Assembly (NCBI RefSeq): GCF_900106845.1
Contig: NZ_LT629850.1
Coordinates: 1,150,561-1,186,723 of the forward strand
DNA from: Romboutsia timonensis
Lineage (GTDB): Bacteria > Bacillota > Clostridia > Peptostreptococcales > Peptostreptococcaceae
Reading direction: 5' to 3'
Length of the DNA: 36,163 nt
Positions 1 to 8,127 of this stretch are shown here, in pieces (position 1 is the first letter of the stretch; each line of letters begins with the position of its first letter). The position numbers and the translations under genes were made by a program. The notes under the pieces were generated by a model. The model did no database searches. It was not told the origin of the DNA and worked only from the letters and a program-made list of their open reading frames with translations.

Positions 1-716
1 ATATAATATATAAAGGTAAAAGTTTAAGTTTAAAGGATAAAGAAAAATTAAGAGGAAGAGAAATAGTGTTTATACCTCAATCCGTAAATTTTTTAGACCC
101 ATTAATGAAGGTATCAAAACAAGTAAAAATATCAATAGAGAATAAAGAAAAAGCAAACAAACGTCAAAGGTATATATTTAATAAATATGGGCTTGATAAA
201 AAAGTTGATAATTTTTATCCATTTGAATTATCAGGAGGTATGGCTAGAAAAGTTCTTTTATCAACTGCATTAGTATCTGACTGTAAAGTTATTATTGCAG
301 ATGAACCAACACCAGGATTAGATGAAAAATCTCTTAATGAAGCACTTAAAGATTTTAGAAATATAGCGGATAGTGGATGTGCAATATTAATGATAACTCA
401 TGATATAGAAGCTGCACTTAAAATAGCTGATAAAATAGCTGTATTTTATGCTGGAACAACTTTAGAGATTGCTAATGTAAATGACTTTAAAGGTGATGGT
501 AAAAATTTAAGACATCCATACTCAAAAGCACTTTTTAATGCACTTCCTCAAAATGGATTTAAGCCAATAAAAGGATCACAACCTATGCCAAATGAATTAC
601 CAAAAGGATGTTTATTTCAAGATAGATGTGAATGTATTAGTGATAAATGTAGGTTAATAAGACCAAATGCAAGGATGGTTAGAGATGGGATGGTGAGATG
701 TTTAAATGCAACTTAA
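1..716 (+). CDS. Opp/Nik-type ABC transporter ATPase, 5' end missing
   Basis: This is the ATP-binding subunit of a peptide/nickel-type importer on the cytoplasmic side of the membrane. The gene runs in from before the window: the frame is open from base 3 and the Walker A region is not visible. The Q-loop (IPQSVNFLDP), the signature (ELSGGMARK), Walker B (VIIADEPTPGLDE) and the switch histidine (MITHD) are present. The C-terminus has the cysteine-containing oligo_HPY-type tail (GCLFQDRCECISDKC) found in OppD, DppD and some NikD/CntD proteins. Its stop overlaps the next ATPase gene by 11 bases, so the two are translationally coupled. An internal GTG at 66 would cut into the fold and is not the true start. 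The substrate cannot be read from this fragment; nickel, cobalt, a metallophore or a peptide are all possible. Confidence 0.88.
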   Translation, partial: IIYKGKSLSLKDKEKLRGREIVFIPQSVNFLDPLMKVSKQVKISIENKEKANKRQRYIFNKYGLDKKVDNFYPFELSGGMARKVLLSTALVSDCKVIIADEPTPGLDEKSLNEALKDFRNIADSGCAILMITHDIEAALKIADKIAVFYAGTTLEIANVNDFKGDGKNLRHPYSKALFNALPQNGFKPIKGSQPMPNELPKGCLFQDRCECISDKCRLIRPNARMVRDGMVRCLNAT

Positions 717-1332
717 AGCAAAGGGAATAAATTTTAAATATAAAGATGATAAGTATATATTAAAAGATATTGATTTTACGATAGACAGTGGAGAAGTTGT
801 AGGATTAATTGCACCAAGTGGATTTGGTAAAACTACTTTAGCTAAGATTTTAGCAGGATATGAAAAACTACAAAGTGGAACTGTTACAATAGATGGAAAA
901 AAGTTATCTAAAAAAGGGTATAGCCCAGTCCAATTAATATTTCAACATCCAGAAAAATCTGTAAATCCAAAGTGGAAAATGGATAAAATTTTAAAAGAAG
1001 CTTTCGAACCTTCAAAAGAGTTATTAGATGATATGGGAATAAAGAAAGAGTGGCTAAAAAGATGGCCAAGTGAATTATCAGGAGGAGAATTACAAAGATT
1101 TTGTGTTGTTAGAGCATTATCACCAGAAACTAAGTTTTTAATAGCAGATGAAATGACAACTATGCTAGATGCTATTACTCAAGCTCAGATATGGAATGTT
1201 GTTTTAGAACATGTTAAAAAATATAATATTGGATTAATTGTAATTAGTCATGAAAAAGCATTAGTAAATAGAATATGTGATAGGATTGTAGATTTAACTG
1301 AATTTAAAGAGTTATCTAACAATATAGAATAA
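706..1332 (+). CDS. Short Opp/Nik-type ABC transporter ATPase (NikE/CntF-like)
   Basis: This is the second ATPase of the same importer. It has Walker A (APSGFGKTT), a Q-loop (FQHPEKSVNP), the signature (ELSGGELQRF), Walker B (FLIADEMTTMLD) and the switch histidine (VISHE). At 208 residues it is shorter than DppF/OppF and lacks the oligo_HPY tail, as in NikE and CntF-type subunits. Two positions are unusual: Walker B reads ADEM instead of the common ADEP, and the D-loop region is TTMLD. The catalytic glutamate is kept. A hairpin terminator follows at 1368, so this is the last gene of the operon. Assignment to the family is firm; a metal or metallophore substrate is inferred only from the length and NikE/CntF resemblance. 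Confidence 0.85.
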   Translation: MQLKAKGINFKYKDDKYILKDIDFTIDSGEVVGLIAPSGFGKTTLAKILAGYEKLQSGTVTIDGKKLSKKGYSPVQLIFQHPEKSVNPKWKMDKILKEAFEPSKELLDDMGIKKEWLKRWPSELSGGELQRFCVVRALSPETKFLIADEMTTMLDAITQAQIWNVVLEHVKKYNIGLIVISHEKALVNRICDRIVDLTEFKELSNNIE

Positions 1333-1367
1333 AATGTTTTATATTTTACCTATCTTTATATTATAGA

Positions 1368-1404
1368 AAAATAGTCATTTTAATTTATATAAAATGGCTA
1401 TTTT
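1368..1404 (+). terminator. Terminator-like hairpin after the ABC ATPase pair
   Basis: A 14-bp stem (AAAATAGTCATTTT with AAAATGGCTATTTT, one G-T pair) closes a 9-base loop, and the 3' arm runs into T-rich sequence. It lies 36 bases after the stop of the second ATPase gene. Confidence 0.7.
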
Positions 1405-1620
1405 ATTTTGCTGAAATTTTTTCTTTAATATTAAATTAACCATTGATTTAACATGTTTTTTGCTTGAAATATAATGTAACCTTTTCGTAATTGGAAAATA
1501 ATGTAATATTTTATATAATAAAAAATAAATGTTATATTTTAAAGAATGAGATAAAAAAGAATACGGTAAAATTAAATTTTGTTATAATTTGAGTAATAGT
1601 TAATTAAGGGGGACATAATT

Positions 1621-1863
1621 GTGAGAAATAGCAAGTTTATAAACATAAGTATATTTATACTTAGTATTATTTGTTTAATAATAACATGTAAATTATTTTG
1701 GAATATAGCTATTTACGCTGATGAATTTAACACATCTCCAGATATAGTATTGGGTGGTGAACTCTGGTTATATATGAATTGGTTTAAAATAGGAGCATCT
1801 GCTTTGATCTGTATTTTATCAGGGATAAGTTTACTTAACTGTAATAATAAATCGAAATTGTAA
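1621..1863 (+). CDS. Small two-helix membrane protein, unknown function
   Basis: This is an 80-residue protein with a GTG start preceded by AAGGGGGA at good spacing. It has two hydrophobic segments, about residues 7-31 and 56-74, joined by a short polar loop (YADEFNTSPDIVLGGELW). I recognise no family. The lipoprotein gene downstream starts 49 bases later in the same direction with its own ribosome binding site, so the two may share a transcript. Placement in the membrane is inferred from hydrophobicity only. Confidence 0.65.
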   Translation: MRNSKFINISIFILSIICLIITCKLFWNIAIYADEFNTSPDIVLGGELWLYMNWFKIGASALICILSGISLLNCNNKSKL

Positions 1864-1912
1864 AAGTATTTTAGTTTAATGAATAATATTAATCAAATAT
1901 AGGGGGATTTGT

Positions 1913-2356
1913 ATGAAAAAGATTATAATGATACTACTTTCTTTTATAACTACTACTTTATTAGTAGTTGGATGTAGTAGTAGCAAAGATATTCAAGATT
2001 TTAATATTGATAAAATAGCCTTAGATGAGGCTAAAAAAATTACATCCAAACAAGGATATACTTTGAAATCAGAAACTCTAACTGAATCAGATATCTTGAT
2101 AGGAGATTCTGAGGTCTTTACTCTTATAAAAGAAGCAAGTATAAAAGGTGGGTATTTAAAAGATGATTTAGACTCTATGACAGAGGATAGAAAAGTTGTA
2201 GGATATGAATTAGCAGAAAAATCAAAAGAAGATGAACCAATTATGCTTTGTATGGTAATAGATAAAGGAAAAGTGATTGGTGCTTATTTAGATTACTCTG
2301 GATATTCTCCAGGTATTACATCTATAGATTTTAAATATAATTTTAAACAGTTATAA
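1913..2356 (+). CDS. Putative lipoprotein, unknown function
   Basis: This 147-residue protein has a Gram-positive lipoprotein signal: a Lys-rich start, a hydrophobic core and a lipobox ending at Cys21 (LVVGC followed by SSS). It should be anchored to the outer face of the membrane. The mature part is acidic and soluble, and no catalytic motif is recognised. The ribosome binding site is AGGGGGAT upstream of ATG. A strong terminator follows at 2406, so this gene probably ends a unit that includes the two-helix protein at 1621. Confidence 0.75.
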   Translation: MKKIIMILLSFITTTLLVVGCSSSKDIQDFNIDKIALDEAKKITSKQGYTLKSETLTESDILIGDSEVFTLIKEASIKGGYLKDDLDSMTEDRKVVGYELAEKSKEDEPIMLCMVIDKGKVIGAYLDYSGYSPGITSIDFKYNFKQL

Positions 2357-2405
2357 AAATATACAAATATTATTGTTAGTAATATTAATATAATACAAAA
2401 AAGAT

Positions 2406-2429
2406 AGGAGCATAAGCTCCTTTTTTTTT
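2406..2429 (+). terminator. Rho-independent terminator
   Basis: AGGAGC and GCTCCT form a stem around an ATAA loop, followed by a run of nine T. It ends the lipoprotein transcript. Confidence 0.85.
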
Positions 2430-2519
2430 GCAAAAGTAAATTATAATACCTTATAAATTGTGAATAAGTAAGTTAATAAAATACACAATAATAAATATAT
2501 AAATTAAGGAGGTATAGTA

Positions 2520-2816
2520 ATGAATCCTATAAACATAAATAACATAGTAACTAATAGAGAATTTTTAGTGGAAAATGAGAAGTTTAAAACATTATTTTTT
2601 AAGTTTGAAGATGGTAAAGGTCTACCAAATCACTCACACAATGGATATGCAACAATTCAAGTTGTAAGTGGTACTGTGGATATAGAATTTAAAGATGGAG
2701 AAAAATTTGAGCTAAAAGAAGGAGATTTTCTTCCTTTTGATGCAAGAATAGAACATAATGTAATATCAAAAGGAACTAGTAAGGTATTAGTTACTATATC
2801 GCAATCATTATCATAA
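2520..2816 (+). CDS. Single-domain cupin protein
   Basis: This is a 98-residue protein with one cupin barrel. Motif 1 is visible as GLPNHSHNGYATIQVVSGT (about residues 35-53) and motif 2 as EGDFLPFDARIEHNV (about residues 68-82). The histidines N-H-S-H and E-H-N would form a metal site. Small cupins of this kind bind metals or small ligands, and no specific activity can be assigned. The start has an excellent AAGGAGG site. The gene stands alone between terminators on both sides. Confidence 0.85.
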   Translation: MNPININNIVTNREFLVENEKFKTLFFKFEDGKGLPNHSHNGYATIQVVSGTVDIEFKDGEKFELKEGDFLPFDARIEHNVISKGTSKVLVTISQSLS

Positions 2817-2833
2817 ATACTTAATATTAACCT

Positions 2834-2874
2834 AAATAAAGAGCCTATATTAAAATTAATATAGGCTTTATTTA
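2834..2874 (+). terminator. Terminator-like hairpin after cupin gene
   Basis: AAATAAAGAGCCTATATTAA pairs with TTAATATAGGCTTTATTT, leaving a two-base bulge and a three-base loop. The stem is long but the trailing T run is short. Confidence 0.65.
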
Positions 2875-2902
2875 CGTATACATTTATAACTTTATAAAGT
2901 AC

Positions 2903-2958
2903 ATAGGAAAAGAAATCCTATATAGTTAACTATTTATAAAAAATAAAATAAATAGTTA
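2903..2958. promoter_or_regulatory. Cluster of palindromes upstream of hcp, possible operator
   Basis: Three overlapping symmetric elements lie before hcp. ATAGGA and TCCTAT are separated by 7 bases (2903-2921). ATAGTTAACTAT is a perfect 12-bp palindrome (2922-2933). An 11-bp inverted repeat (2927-2937 with 2948-2958) reuses the AACTAT half site. hcp genes are commonly under redox or nitric-oxide control, so an operator is plausible, but I cannot match these to a known binding motif, and AT-rich palindromes occur by chance. Confidence 0.35.
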
Positions 2959-3020
2959 TATTTTAGATAAATATGAGAAAAATATATATTGTTAATATAA
3001 ATATAAATGGAGGTAATATT

Positions 3021-4694
3021 GTGGAAAATAATATGGCAATAGAATATCCGATGTTTTGTTATCAATGTGAGCAAACAGCAGGAGGGAAGGGCTGTACTAA
3101 GATGGGGGTATGTGGAAAAACTCCTGAAGTAGCTGCACTTCAAGACCTACTTATATACCAAATAAAAGGAATAAGCTGTTATGCAAAAGAATTAGTTGAA
3201 AAAGGTGAAAATGTAGATAAAGACATAGTTAGCTTTATAGAAGATACTTTATTTACAACATTAACAAATGTAAACTTTGATGCAGATGTTCATGTTGAAA
3301 TGTTAAAGAAATCTCAAAAAATAAAAGAAGCTTTAAGAAGCAAGGTTGGAAGTATAAAAAATAACACAGACCACGCTACATATAATTTAAGTGATACAAA
3401 AGCAGAAATGCTTAAAGATGCTAAAAAAGCAGGTATAATGTATGATCAAAATTTAGACCCAGATATTCGTTCATTAAGACAAACTATAATATATGGATTA
3501 AAAGGTATTAGTGCTTATGGACATCAAGCAAGAGCACTTGGATACTATGATGATCAAGTAGATAATTTTTATGTAAGAGCTTTAGAAGCAACAACTGATG
3601 ATAATCTAGATGTAGAAGAACTAATAAGATGGACTATGAGAACTGGAGATATGAGTGTAGCAGTTATGAAAAAATTAGATGAAGCTAACACTACAGTTTA
3701 TAAAAATCCATCTCCACAAAAAGTAAATGTTCATGTTAAAAAGGGTCCATTTATAATTGTATCAGGACATGACTTAAAAGATTTAGATATGTTACTTAAA
3801 CAAACAGAAGGAAAAGGTATAAATATATATACACATGGAGAGATGATACCTTCTCATGGTTACCCAGAGTTAAAAAAATATCCTCATCTTGTAGGAAACT
3901 TTGGTGGTGCTTGGCAAGATCAACAAAAAGAATTTGACGACATACCAGGATGTATACTTATGACAACTAACTGTTTAATGAGACCTAGAGAAACTTATAA
4001 AGACAGAATATTTACTACTAGCGTTGTAGGATGGGATGGAGTTAAATATATAGGTAAAAAGGAAGATGGAACAAAAGACTTTAGTGAAATAATTGATAAG
4101 GCATTAGAACTTGGAGGATATAAAGAAGATCAAGAGCCACATGAAATATTAGTTGGATTTGGACATCATGCTACATTAAGCCATGCAGAGACAATAGTCA
4201 ATGCTGTTAAAGAAGGAAAAATAAGACACTTCTTTTTAATAGGAGGTTGTGATGGAGCTAGACCAGGTAGAAATTACTATACAGAGTTTGCTAAAAAAGT
4301 TCCAAAAGACTGTGTAATACTTACACTAGCATGTGGAAAATATAGATTTAATAAATTAGAATTTGGAGAAGTTGCAGGACTTCCAAGACTATTAGATGTA
4401 GGTCAATGTAATGATGCATACTCAGCAGTTAGAATAGCAACAGCACTTGCAGATGCTTTTGATACTGATGTTAATGGATTACCATTATCTTTAATAATAT
4501 CTTGGTATGAACAAAAAGCAGTTGCAGACTTATTAGCATTATTATCATTAGGAATAAAAGGAATATACTTAGGACCAACATTACCAGCATTCTTAAGTCC
4601 TAATGTACTTCAATATTTAGTTGATACATTTGATTTAAGACTTATAAGTACTCCAGATGATGATTTAAAATCTTGTTTAGAACAAGGTATATAA
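3021..4694 (+). CDS. hcp: Hydroxylamine reductase / hybrid-cluster protein
   Basis: Hcp is a cytoplasmic Fe-S protein with a cubane cluster and a hybrid Fe-S-O cluster, linked to detoxification of nitric oxide and hydroxylamine. Near the N-terminus the cluster cysteines C13, C16, C25 and C31 (CYQCEQTAGGKGC...VCGK) are present. Further on are the family segments GHDLKDLD, THGEMIPSHGYPEL, GGAWQDQQ, TTNCLMRP, VGFGHHATLSHAE, LIGGCDGARPGRNYYTEF and LACGKYRF. I place the start at GTG 3021 because GGAGGT lies six bases upstream; an ATG at 2973 lies before this ribosome site. The length of 557 residues fits the family. It is monocistronic, with a terminator 17 bases after the stop, and an Hcr partner gene is not adjacent. 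Confidence 0.96.
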   Translation: MENNMAIEYPMFCYQCEQTAGGKGCTKMGVCGKTPEVAALQDLLIYQIKGISCYAKELVEKGENVDKDIVSFIEDTLFTTLTNVNFDADVHVEMLKKSQKIKEALRSKVGSIKNNTDHATYNLSDTKAEMLKDAKKAGIMYDQNLDPDIRSLRQTIIYGLKGISAYGHQARALGYYDDQVDNFYVRALEATTDDNLDVEELIRWTMRTGDMSVAVMKKLDEANTTVYKNPSPQKVNVHVKKGPFIIVSGHDLKDLDMLLKQTEGKGINIYTHGEMIPSHGYPELKKYPHLVGNFGGAWQDQQKEFDDIPGCILMTTNCLMRPRETYKDRIFTTSVVGWDGVKYIGKKEDGTKDFSEIIDKALELGGYKEDQEPHEILVGFGHHATLSHAETIVNAVKEGKIRHFFLIGGCDGARPGRNYYTEFAKKVPKDCVILTLACGKYRFNKLEFGEVAGLPRLLDVGQCNDAYSAVRIATALADAFDTDVNGLPLSLIISWYEQKAVADLLALLSLGIKGIYLGPTLPAFLSPNVLQYLVDTFDLRLISTPDDDLKSCLEQGI

Positions 4695-4710
4695 TATACT
4701 AATTAAACTT

Positions 4711-4737
4711 AAGAACATTGTATAACAATGTTCTTTT
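4711..4737 (+). terminator. Rho-independent terminator after hcp
   Basis: An 11-bp perfect stem AAGAACATTGT / ACAATGTTCTT with a three-base loop is followed by TT, just after the hcp stop. Confidence 0.8.
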
Positions 4738-5061
4738 GGTATTTTTATGCAAAACAATGAAATAAAATGTTGAATTTTGTAGAAAAATGTATTAGTATAT
4801 ATTTAAGTTATTAGTAATTAGAATTTTTATAATTTATTCCTAAAAAAATTTATTATTTTATTGTGCTTACACACAATAGAAAAATGGGTGTTGCAACAAA
4901 TGCAACACCATTTTTTTATTTTTATATATTAAAGTGATTTAAACATACTATTAAAAAATAAAATGATATTTTAAATTTTTAAACTTTTAAAAAAGATATA
5001 AATATAAAAAGCTAATCATATAAATATTATTGACAAGCAAAAATAATAAGGGGGGATAGAT
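4738..5061. other. Non-coding gap with an orphan terminator
   Basis: This stretch lies between the hcp terminator and the ZorA-like gene and has no credible protein gene. It holds a second strong terminator at 4887-4918, about 150 bases beyond the first. The sequence ahead of it could be a small RNA or an hcp 3' extension. The last 150 bases are AT-rich and presumably carry the promoter of the ZorAB-like operon, but I could not identify a convincing -35/-10 pair. Confidence 0.5.
4887..4918 (+). terminator. Strong terminator with no gene assigned to it
   Basis: GGTGTTGCA and TGCAACACC form a perfect 9-bp stem around ACAAA, followed by ATTTTTTT. It is among the most GC-rich hairpins in this part of the window. 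It may be a back-up terminator for hcp or the 3' end of a small RNA. Confidence 0.8.
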
Positions 5062-6579
5062 TTGGAATTAGTAGTAACGATAATATTTGGGATTTTAGTT
5101 GCTTACATATTATATTTTTTCTTAAAAGAAAAACAATACTCAAAGGAATCAGTACTTGGAAATATAGCATCAACTATAGGTGTACTTGGGACATTTGTAG
5201 GTATATCAATAGGACTATGGAAGTTTAACCCAAATGATATAACATCTAGTGTACCGCTTTTATTAAGTGGTATGAAAATAGCTTTTGCAACATCTATAAT
5301 AGGAATGGCAGCATCAATATTTATGAAGTACATAGCTTTAAAAAATGAAGATGAAGAAAATATAGATGATATTATGGAATTATTTAATACAATGATAGCT
5401 GAAAGTAGAAATGTAAATAACACACTTATAGAAAATCAAAAACAAACTGAAAATGTATTAAATAAAGTAAGTGAAATATGGGCTAGTCATCAAGAAAATT
5501 TAACAGTAGTATTAAAAAATGAAATAGCAAGCTTAAACAATAATATTATATCAAAACAAGAAGAGCTTATAGGTGAATTTAAAAAGCTTGGAGAATGTTT
5601 TACACTTTTAAATAGTGGAGTAAATAACTTACTGACATGGCAAGAAAACTATAAAGAAACTATAGAAAATACAACTAAAGAATTAGAAACAGTAATACAA
5701 ACTATACATAATGCAGATGAATCAATAGAAAGTATTTCTAAAAACTCATCACTTATAAAAGAAAATAATGAAAAGTTAAGTGAAGTACTTAAAGAAATAA
5801 ATAAAACACAAAACGTAATAATAGAATCAAATAAATCTATAATTGAAATATCAAATACTGCAAAAGAATCTATACCACAAATAAATGAACATTTCACAAA
5901 TATAGATAACCGTACAAAAGAAAGTACAGCTTATCTACAAACTTTAATTTCTGAAAACTTAAATAATATAAAATCATATCTAGAAAAAATAACAGAAGAT
6001 GTATTATCAAAAACTACACAATCAATATATGAAAATAATAGACAATTTAAATATGAAATATCAGAACATATAAGCCAATGTAAAATGTTAATATATAGCC
6101 TAAAAGATTTAATACCAGATATAAATGAACATTTATTAAGTACACAAAAAAGATTTAATAAAACATTAATACACTTTAATGAAGAAGTACAAAATTCATT
6201 TAAAGAAAATAGTTTAGAAATTAATAAACAAATACAATTATTAAAGGAAAGTACAGTAAATATAAATAATACATTAGATGATACCATATCAGAGTCTACA
6301 AAGAGATTAGAAAATATAACTGTAGCAACTTCAAATCAAATAAAAACTATGGCAGAAGAAATGGAAAAATTATGTGTTAGAAAAATAGAAAAATTAGATA
6401 ATACATTAATAGAAGAATTTACAGATGCCCTAAGTTGTTTAGCTGGTCAATTAGTAACTATATCAGAAGGATTTTCAGAGGATTATTATAGATTATTAGA
6501 AGAATTAAAAGAAGCATTTGCACAAAATGATGTAGTAAGTACTATAGATAATGAAGCTATCTCAGAAGGAGATAAATAG
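5062..6579 (+). CDS. ZorA-like MotA/TolQ/ExbB-family proton-channel protein with long coiled-coil tail
   Basis: This is a 505-residue membrane protein. It has three N-terminal transmembrane segments: about residues 3-19, 33-55 (with GVLGTFVGISIGL) and 66-92 (with SGMKIAFATSIIGMAASI). The last two are the MotA/TolQ/ExbB channel helices in the form seen in ZorA. Residues of about 100-490 are a long, Asn/Glu/Lys/Ile-rich, largely helical coiled-coil region. ZorA of Zorya anti-phage systems has the same plan, with a long cytoplasmic tail thought to pass a signal from the cell envelope to effectors. The start is TTG 5062 after AAGGGGGGAT. The OmpA-domain partner begins three bases after the stop. 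No zorC, zorD or zorE is present, so this is an orphan motor or a distinct system. The channel family is firm; a defence role is inference. Confidence 0.82.
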   Translation: MELVVTIIFGILVAYILYFFLKEKQYSKESVLGNIASTIGVLGTFVGISIGLWKFNPNDITSSVPLLLSGMKIAFATSIIGMAASIFMKYIALKNEDEENIDDIMELFNTMIAESRNVNNTLIENQKQTENVLNKVSEIWASHQENLTVVLKNEIASLNNNIISKQEELIGEFKKLGECFTLLNSGVNNLLTWQENYKETIENTTKELETVIQTIHNADESIESISKNSSLIKENNEKLSEVLKEINKTQNVIIESNKSIIEISNTAKESIPQINEHFTNIDNRTKESTAYLQTLISENLNNIKSYLEKITEDVLSKTTQSIYENNRQFKYEISEHISQCKMLIYSLKDLIPDINEHLLSTQKRFNKTLIHFNEEVQNSFKENSLEINKQIQLLKESTVNINNTLDDTISESTKRLENITVATSNQIKTMAEEMEKLCVRKIEKLDNTLIEEFTDALSCLAGQLVTISEGFSEDYYRLLEELKEAFAQNDVVSTIDNEAISEGDK

Positions 6580-6582
6580 AGT

Positions 6583-7314
6583 ATGAGCAAACTAGATAAA
6601 TTTAAAAGAAAAGATAAAAATAGTGATAATGTATGGTCATCAATATCTGATTTAATGTCAGGGCTTATGATAGTTTTTCTATTTACATCAGTTATATTTA
6701 TGAGTAAAGTAATAGATGAAAATACAAATATAAAAAAGCAGCAACAAACTGTAGAAAATATAGTTACAACCTATGAAGAGAGTAAAGAAAACATATATGA
6801 AGATTTATACAATGAATTTGAAGGGGATATGGATAACTGGCATATGGAAATAGATAAAGATGGAACAATAAGATTTAAAGAGCCAGAAGTATTTTTTTCA
6901 AAGGGAGAATCAGAACTTAAAACTCAATTTAAAGATATACTTGATTCATTTTTTCCTAGATATATAAATGTAATTTACACAAACTATAAAGATAAGGTAA
7001 CAGAAATTAGAATAGAAGGTCATACCTCTAGTGAATGGGAAGAAGGTGTTGATACTAAGACTGCTTACTTTAAAAATATGGAACTATCTCAAGATAGAAC
7101 TAGAAATGTATTAGAGTATGTTATGAATATGGAAAGCCTTAGTGAATATGAAAATTGGCTAATAGATAATATTACTGCTAATGGTATGAGTTATAGTCAT
7201 AGAATATATAAAGATAACGTAGAAGATAAAGATGCATCTAGAAGAGTTGAGTTTAGAGTTATAACTAATTCTGAGGAAACTATTAATGAGATTATAGATA
7301 ATTACAAAAAGTAG
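6583..7314 (+). CDS. ZorB-like MotB/OmpA-family stator protein
   Basis: This 243-residue protein is the expected partner of the upstream channel. A short basic cytoplasmic N-terminus is followed by one transmembrane helix at about residues 20-42 (SISDLMSGLMIVFLFTSVIF). Asp23 in SDLMSGLM sits where MotB and ZorB carry the essential proton-binding aspartate. A helical linker leads to a C-terminal OmpA-like peptidoglycan-binding domain with IRIEGHTSSEW, a SQDRTRNVLEYV helix and the ASRRVEFRV ending. It would span the membrane and grip the wall while the channel protein extends inside. AGGAG lies 11 bases before the ATG, inside the end of the upstream gene. A strong terminator follows directly, so the operon is only these two genes. 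The OmpA/MotB fold is firm; the ZorB label rests on gene pairing and the long tail of its neighbour. Confidence 0.84.
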   Translation: MSKLDKFKRKDKNSDNVWSSISDLMSGLMIVFLFTSVIFMSKVIDENTNIKKQQQTVENIVTTYEESKENIYEDLYNEFEGDMDNWHMEIDKDGTIRFKEPEVFFSKGESELKTQFKDILDSFFPRYINVIYTNYKDKVTEIRIEGHTSSEWEEGVDTKTAYFKNMELSQDRTRNVLEYVMNMESLSEYENWLIDNITANGMSYSHRIYKDNVEDKDASRRVEFRVITNSEETINEIIDNYKK

Positions 7315-7325
7315 ATATATAAATT

Positions 7326-7362
7326 ACCCTATGTCAAAATTAACGACATAGGGTGATTTTTT
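7326..7362 (+). terminator. Terminator ending the ZorAB-like operon
   Basis: ACCCTATGTC and GACATAGGGT form a perfect 10-bp stem with a 9-base loop, extended by flanking pairs, then a run of T. On the opposite strand the T run is weak, so it mainly serves the plus strand. Confidence 0.85.
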
Positions 7363-7443
7363 ACCTATAAAGAATTTCTAATACATTAAAATATATTGAT
7401 AATTTATGAATAAAAGCAATATTAATTTGAGCAAAGTGAAATT

Positions 7444-8127
7444 TTATAACTCAAAAGTTTGACCGTCTTTATTTATATCAATTATCTTGTCTTTGTAAGT
7501 AGATGCATACTCTGAGTCTTTAAAGATTTTAGAAAGAGAGTACGCTCTAAAAAAATGCATTGGAAATGCAACTTTAGTATTAGTATTTCTCATAAAATAA
7601 TCAAATCCTAAATAGTACTGATTTCCTTGCCTAGAATCTAGAGGAAGAAAAGCAACATCAATATTTTCTCCCTTTATTTTATCTATTGCACTTTTAAATT
7701 TATTTTCAGCAAACTTATTTTCTTCAGGAGTGTTTTCACTTTCCCAGTGCCACCAATTTAAATCACCAGCATGGTATATTATTTTATCATCAACCTTTAC
7801 AATAAATGCAACTCCTAAATCACTAGATTCAAGTGTTCTAATTTCTAAATTATCTACTAATAATCTTTCATCTGCTCCTATAAATTTAGTATTTTGAGAT
7901 TTTGTAGTTTTAATATCATTTGATAATATATACTCAACATTTGGATGAGTTTTTTCTATATTAAAAATAGATTCATCAAAATGATCATGATGAGAGTGGC
8001 TAGAAAATACGTATAGCTTTTTATTTTTATCAAAGCTTGGAAGATTTCCTTTGAAATAATCAAAAAGTAATATAGTGTTATCAAGTTCAACACTAAAACT
8101 ACTATGGTGAATATATGTTATTTTCAT
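7444..8127 (-). CDS. MBL-fold metal-dependent hydrolase (UlaG/YtnP-like)
   Basis: This is a 227-residue soluble protein of the metallo-beta-lactamase superfamily. The N-terminus has the typical ITYIHHSSFSVELDNTILLFDY start, and the metal-binding HSHHDHFDES motif lies at about residues 44-53 (HxHxDH type). Further metal ligands are likely at YHAGDLNWWHW (about 118-128) and PMHFF near residue 190. The substrate is unknown; relatives include lactonases, phosphodiesterases and the L-ascorbate-6-phosphate lactonase UlaG. It is transcribed alone and converges on the ZorAB-like operon. The upstream gap of about 200 bases is AT-rich with no clear operator. Confidence 0.88.
   Translation of the reverse strand: MKITYIHHSSFSVELDNTILLFDYFKGNLPSFDKNKKLYVFSSHSHHDHFDESIFNIEKTHPNVEYILSNDIKTTKSQNTKFIGADERLLVDNLEIRTLESSDLGVAFIVKVDDKIIYHAGDLNWWHWESENTPEENKFAENKFKSAIDKIKGENIDVAFLPLDSRQGNQYYLGFDYFMRNTNTKVAFPMHFFRAYSLSKIFKDSEYASTYKDKIIDINKDGQTFEL

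Noticed and set aside
3001-4694. Start of hcp at ATG 2973
   Set aside because: The ribosome site GGAGGT at 3009-3014 lies after that ATG and 6 bases before GTG 3021, and the extra 16 residues are not part of the Hcp family.
5062-8127. Complete Zorya defence island
   Set aside because: Only the motor pair is present. The next gene is an MBL-fold hydrolase on the opposite strand behind a terminator, and nothing resembles ZorC, ZorD helicase or ZorE nuclease.
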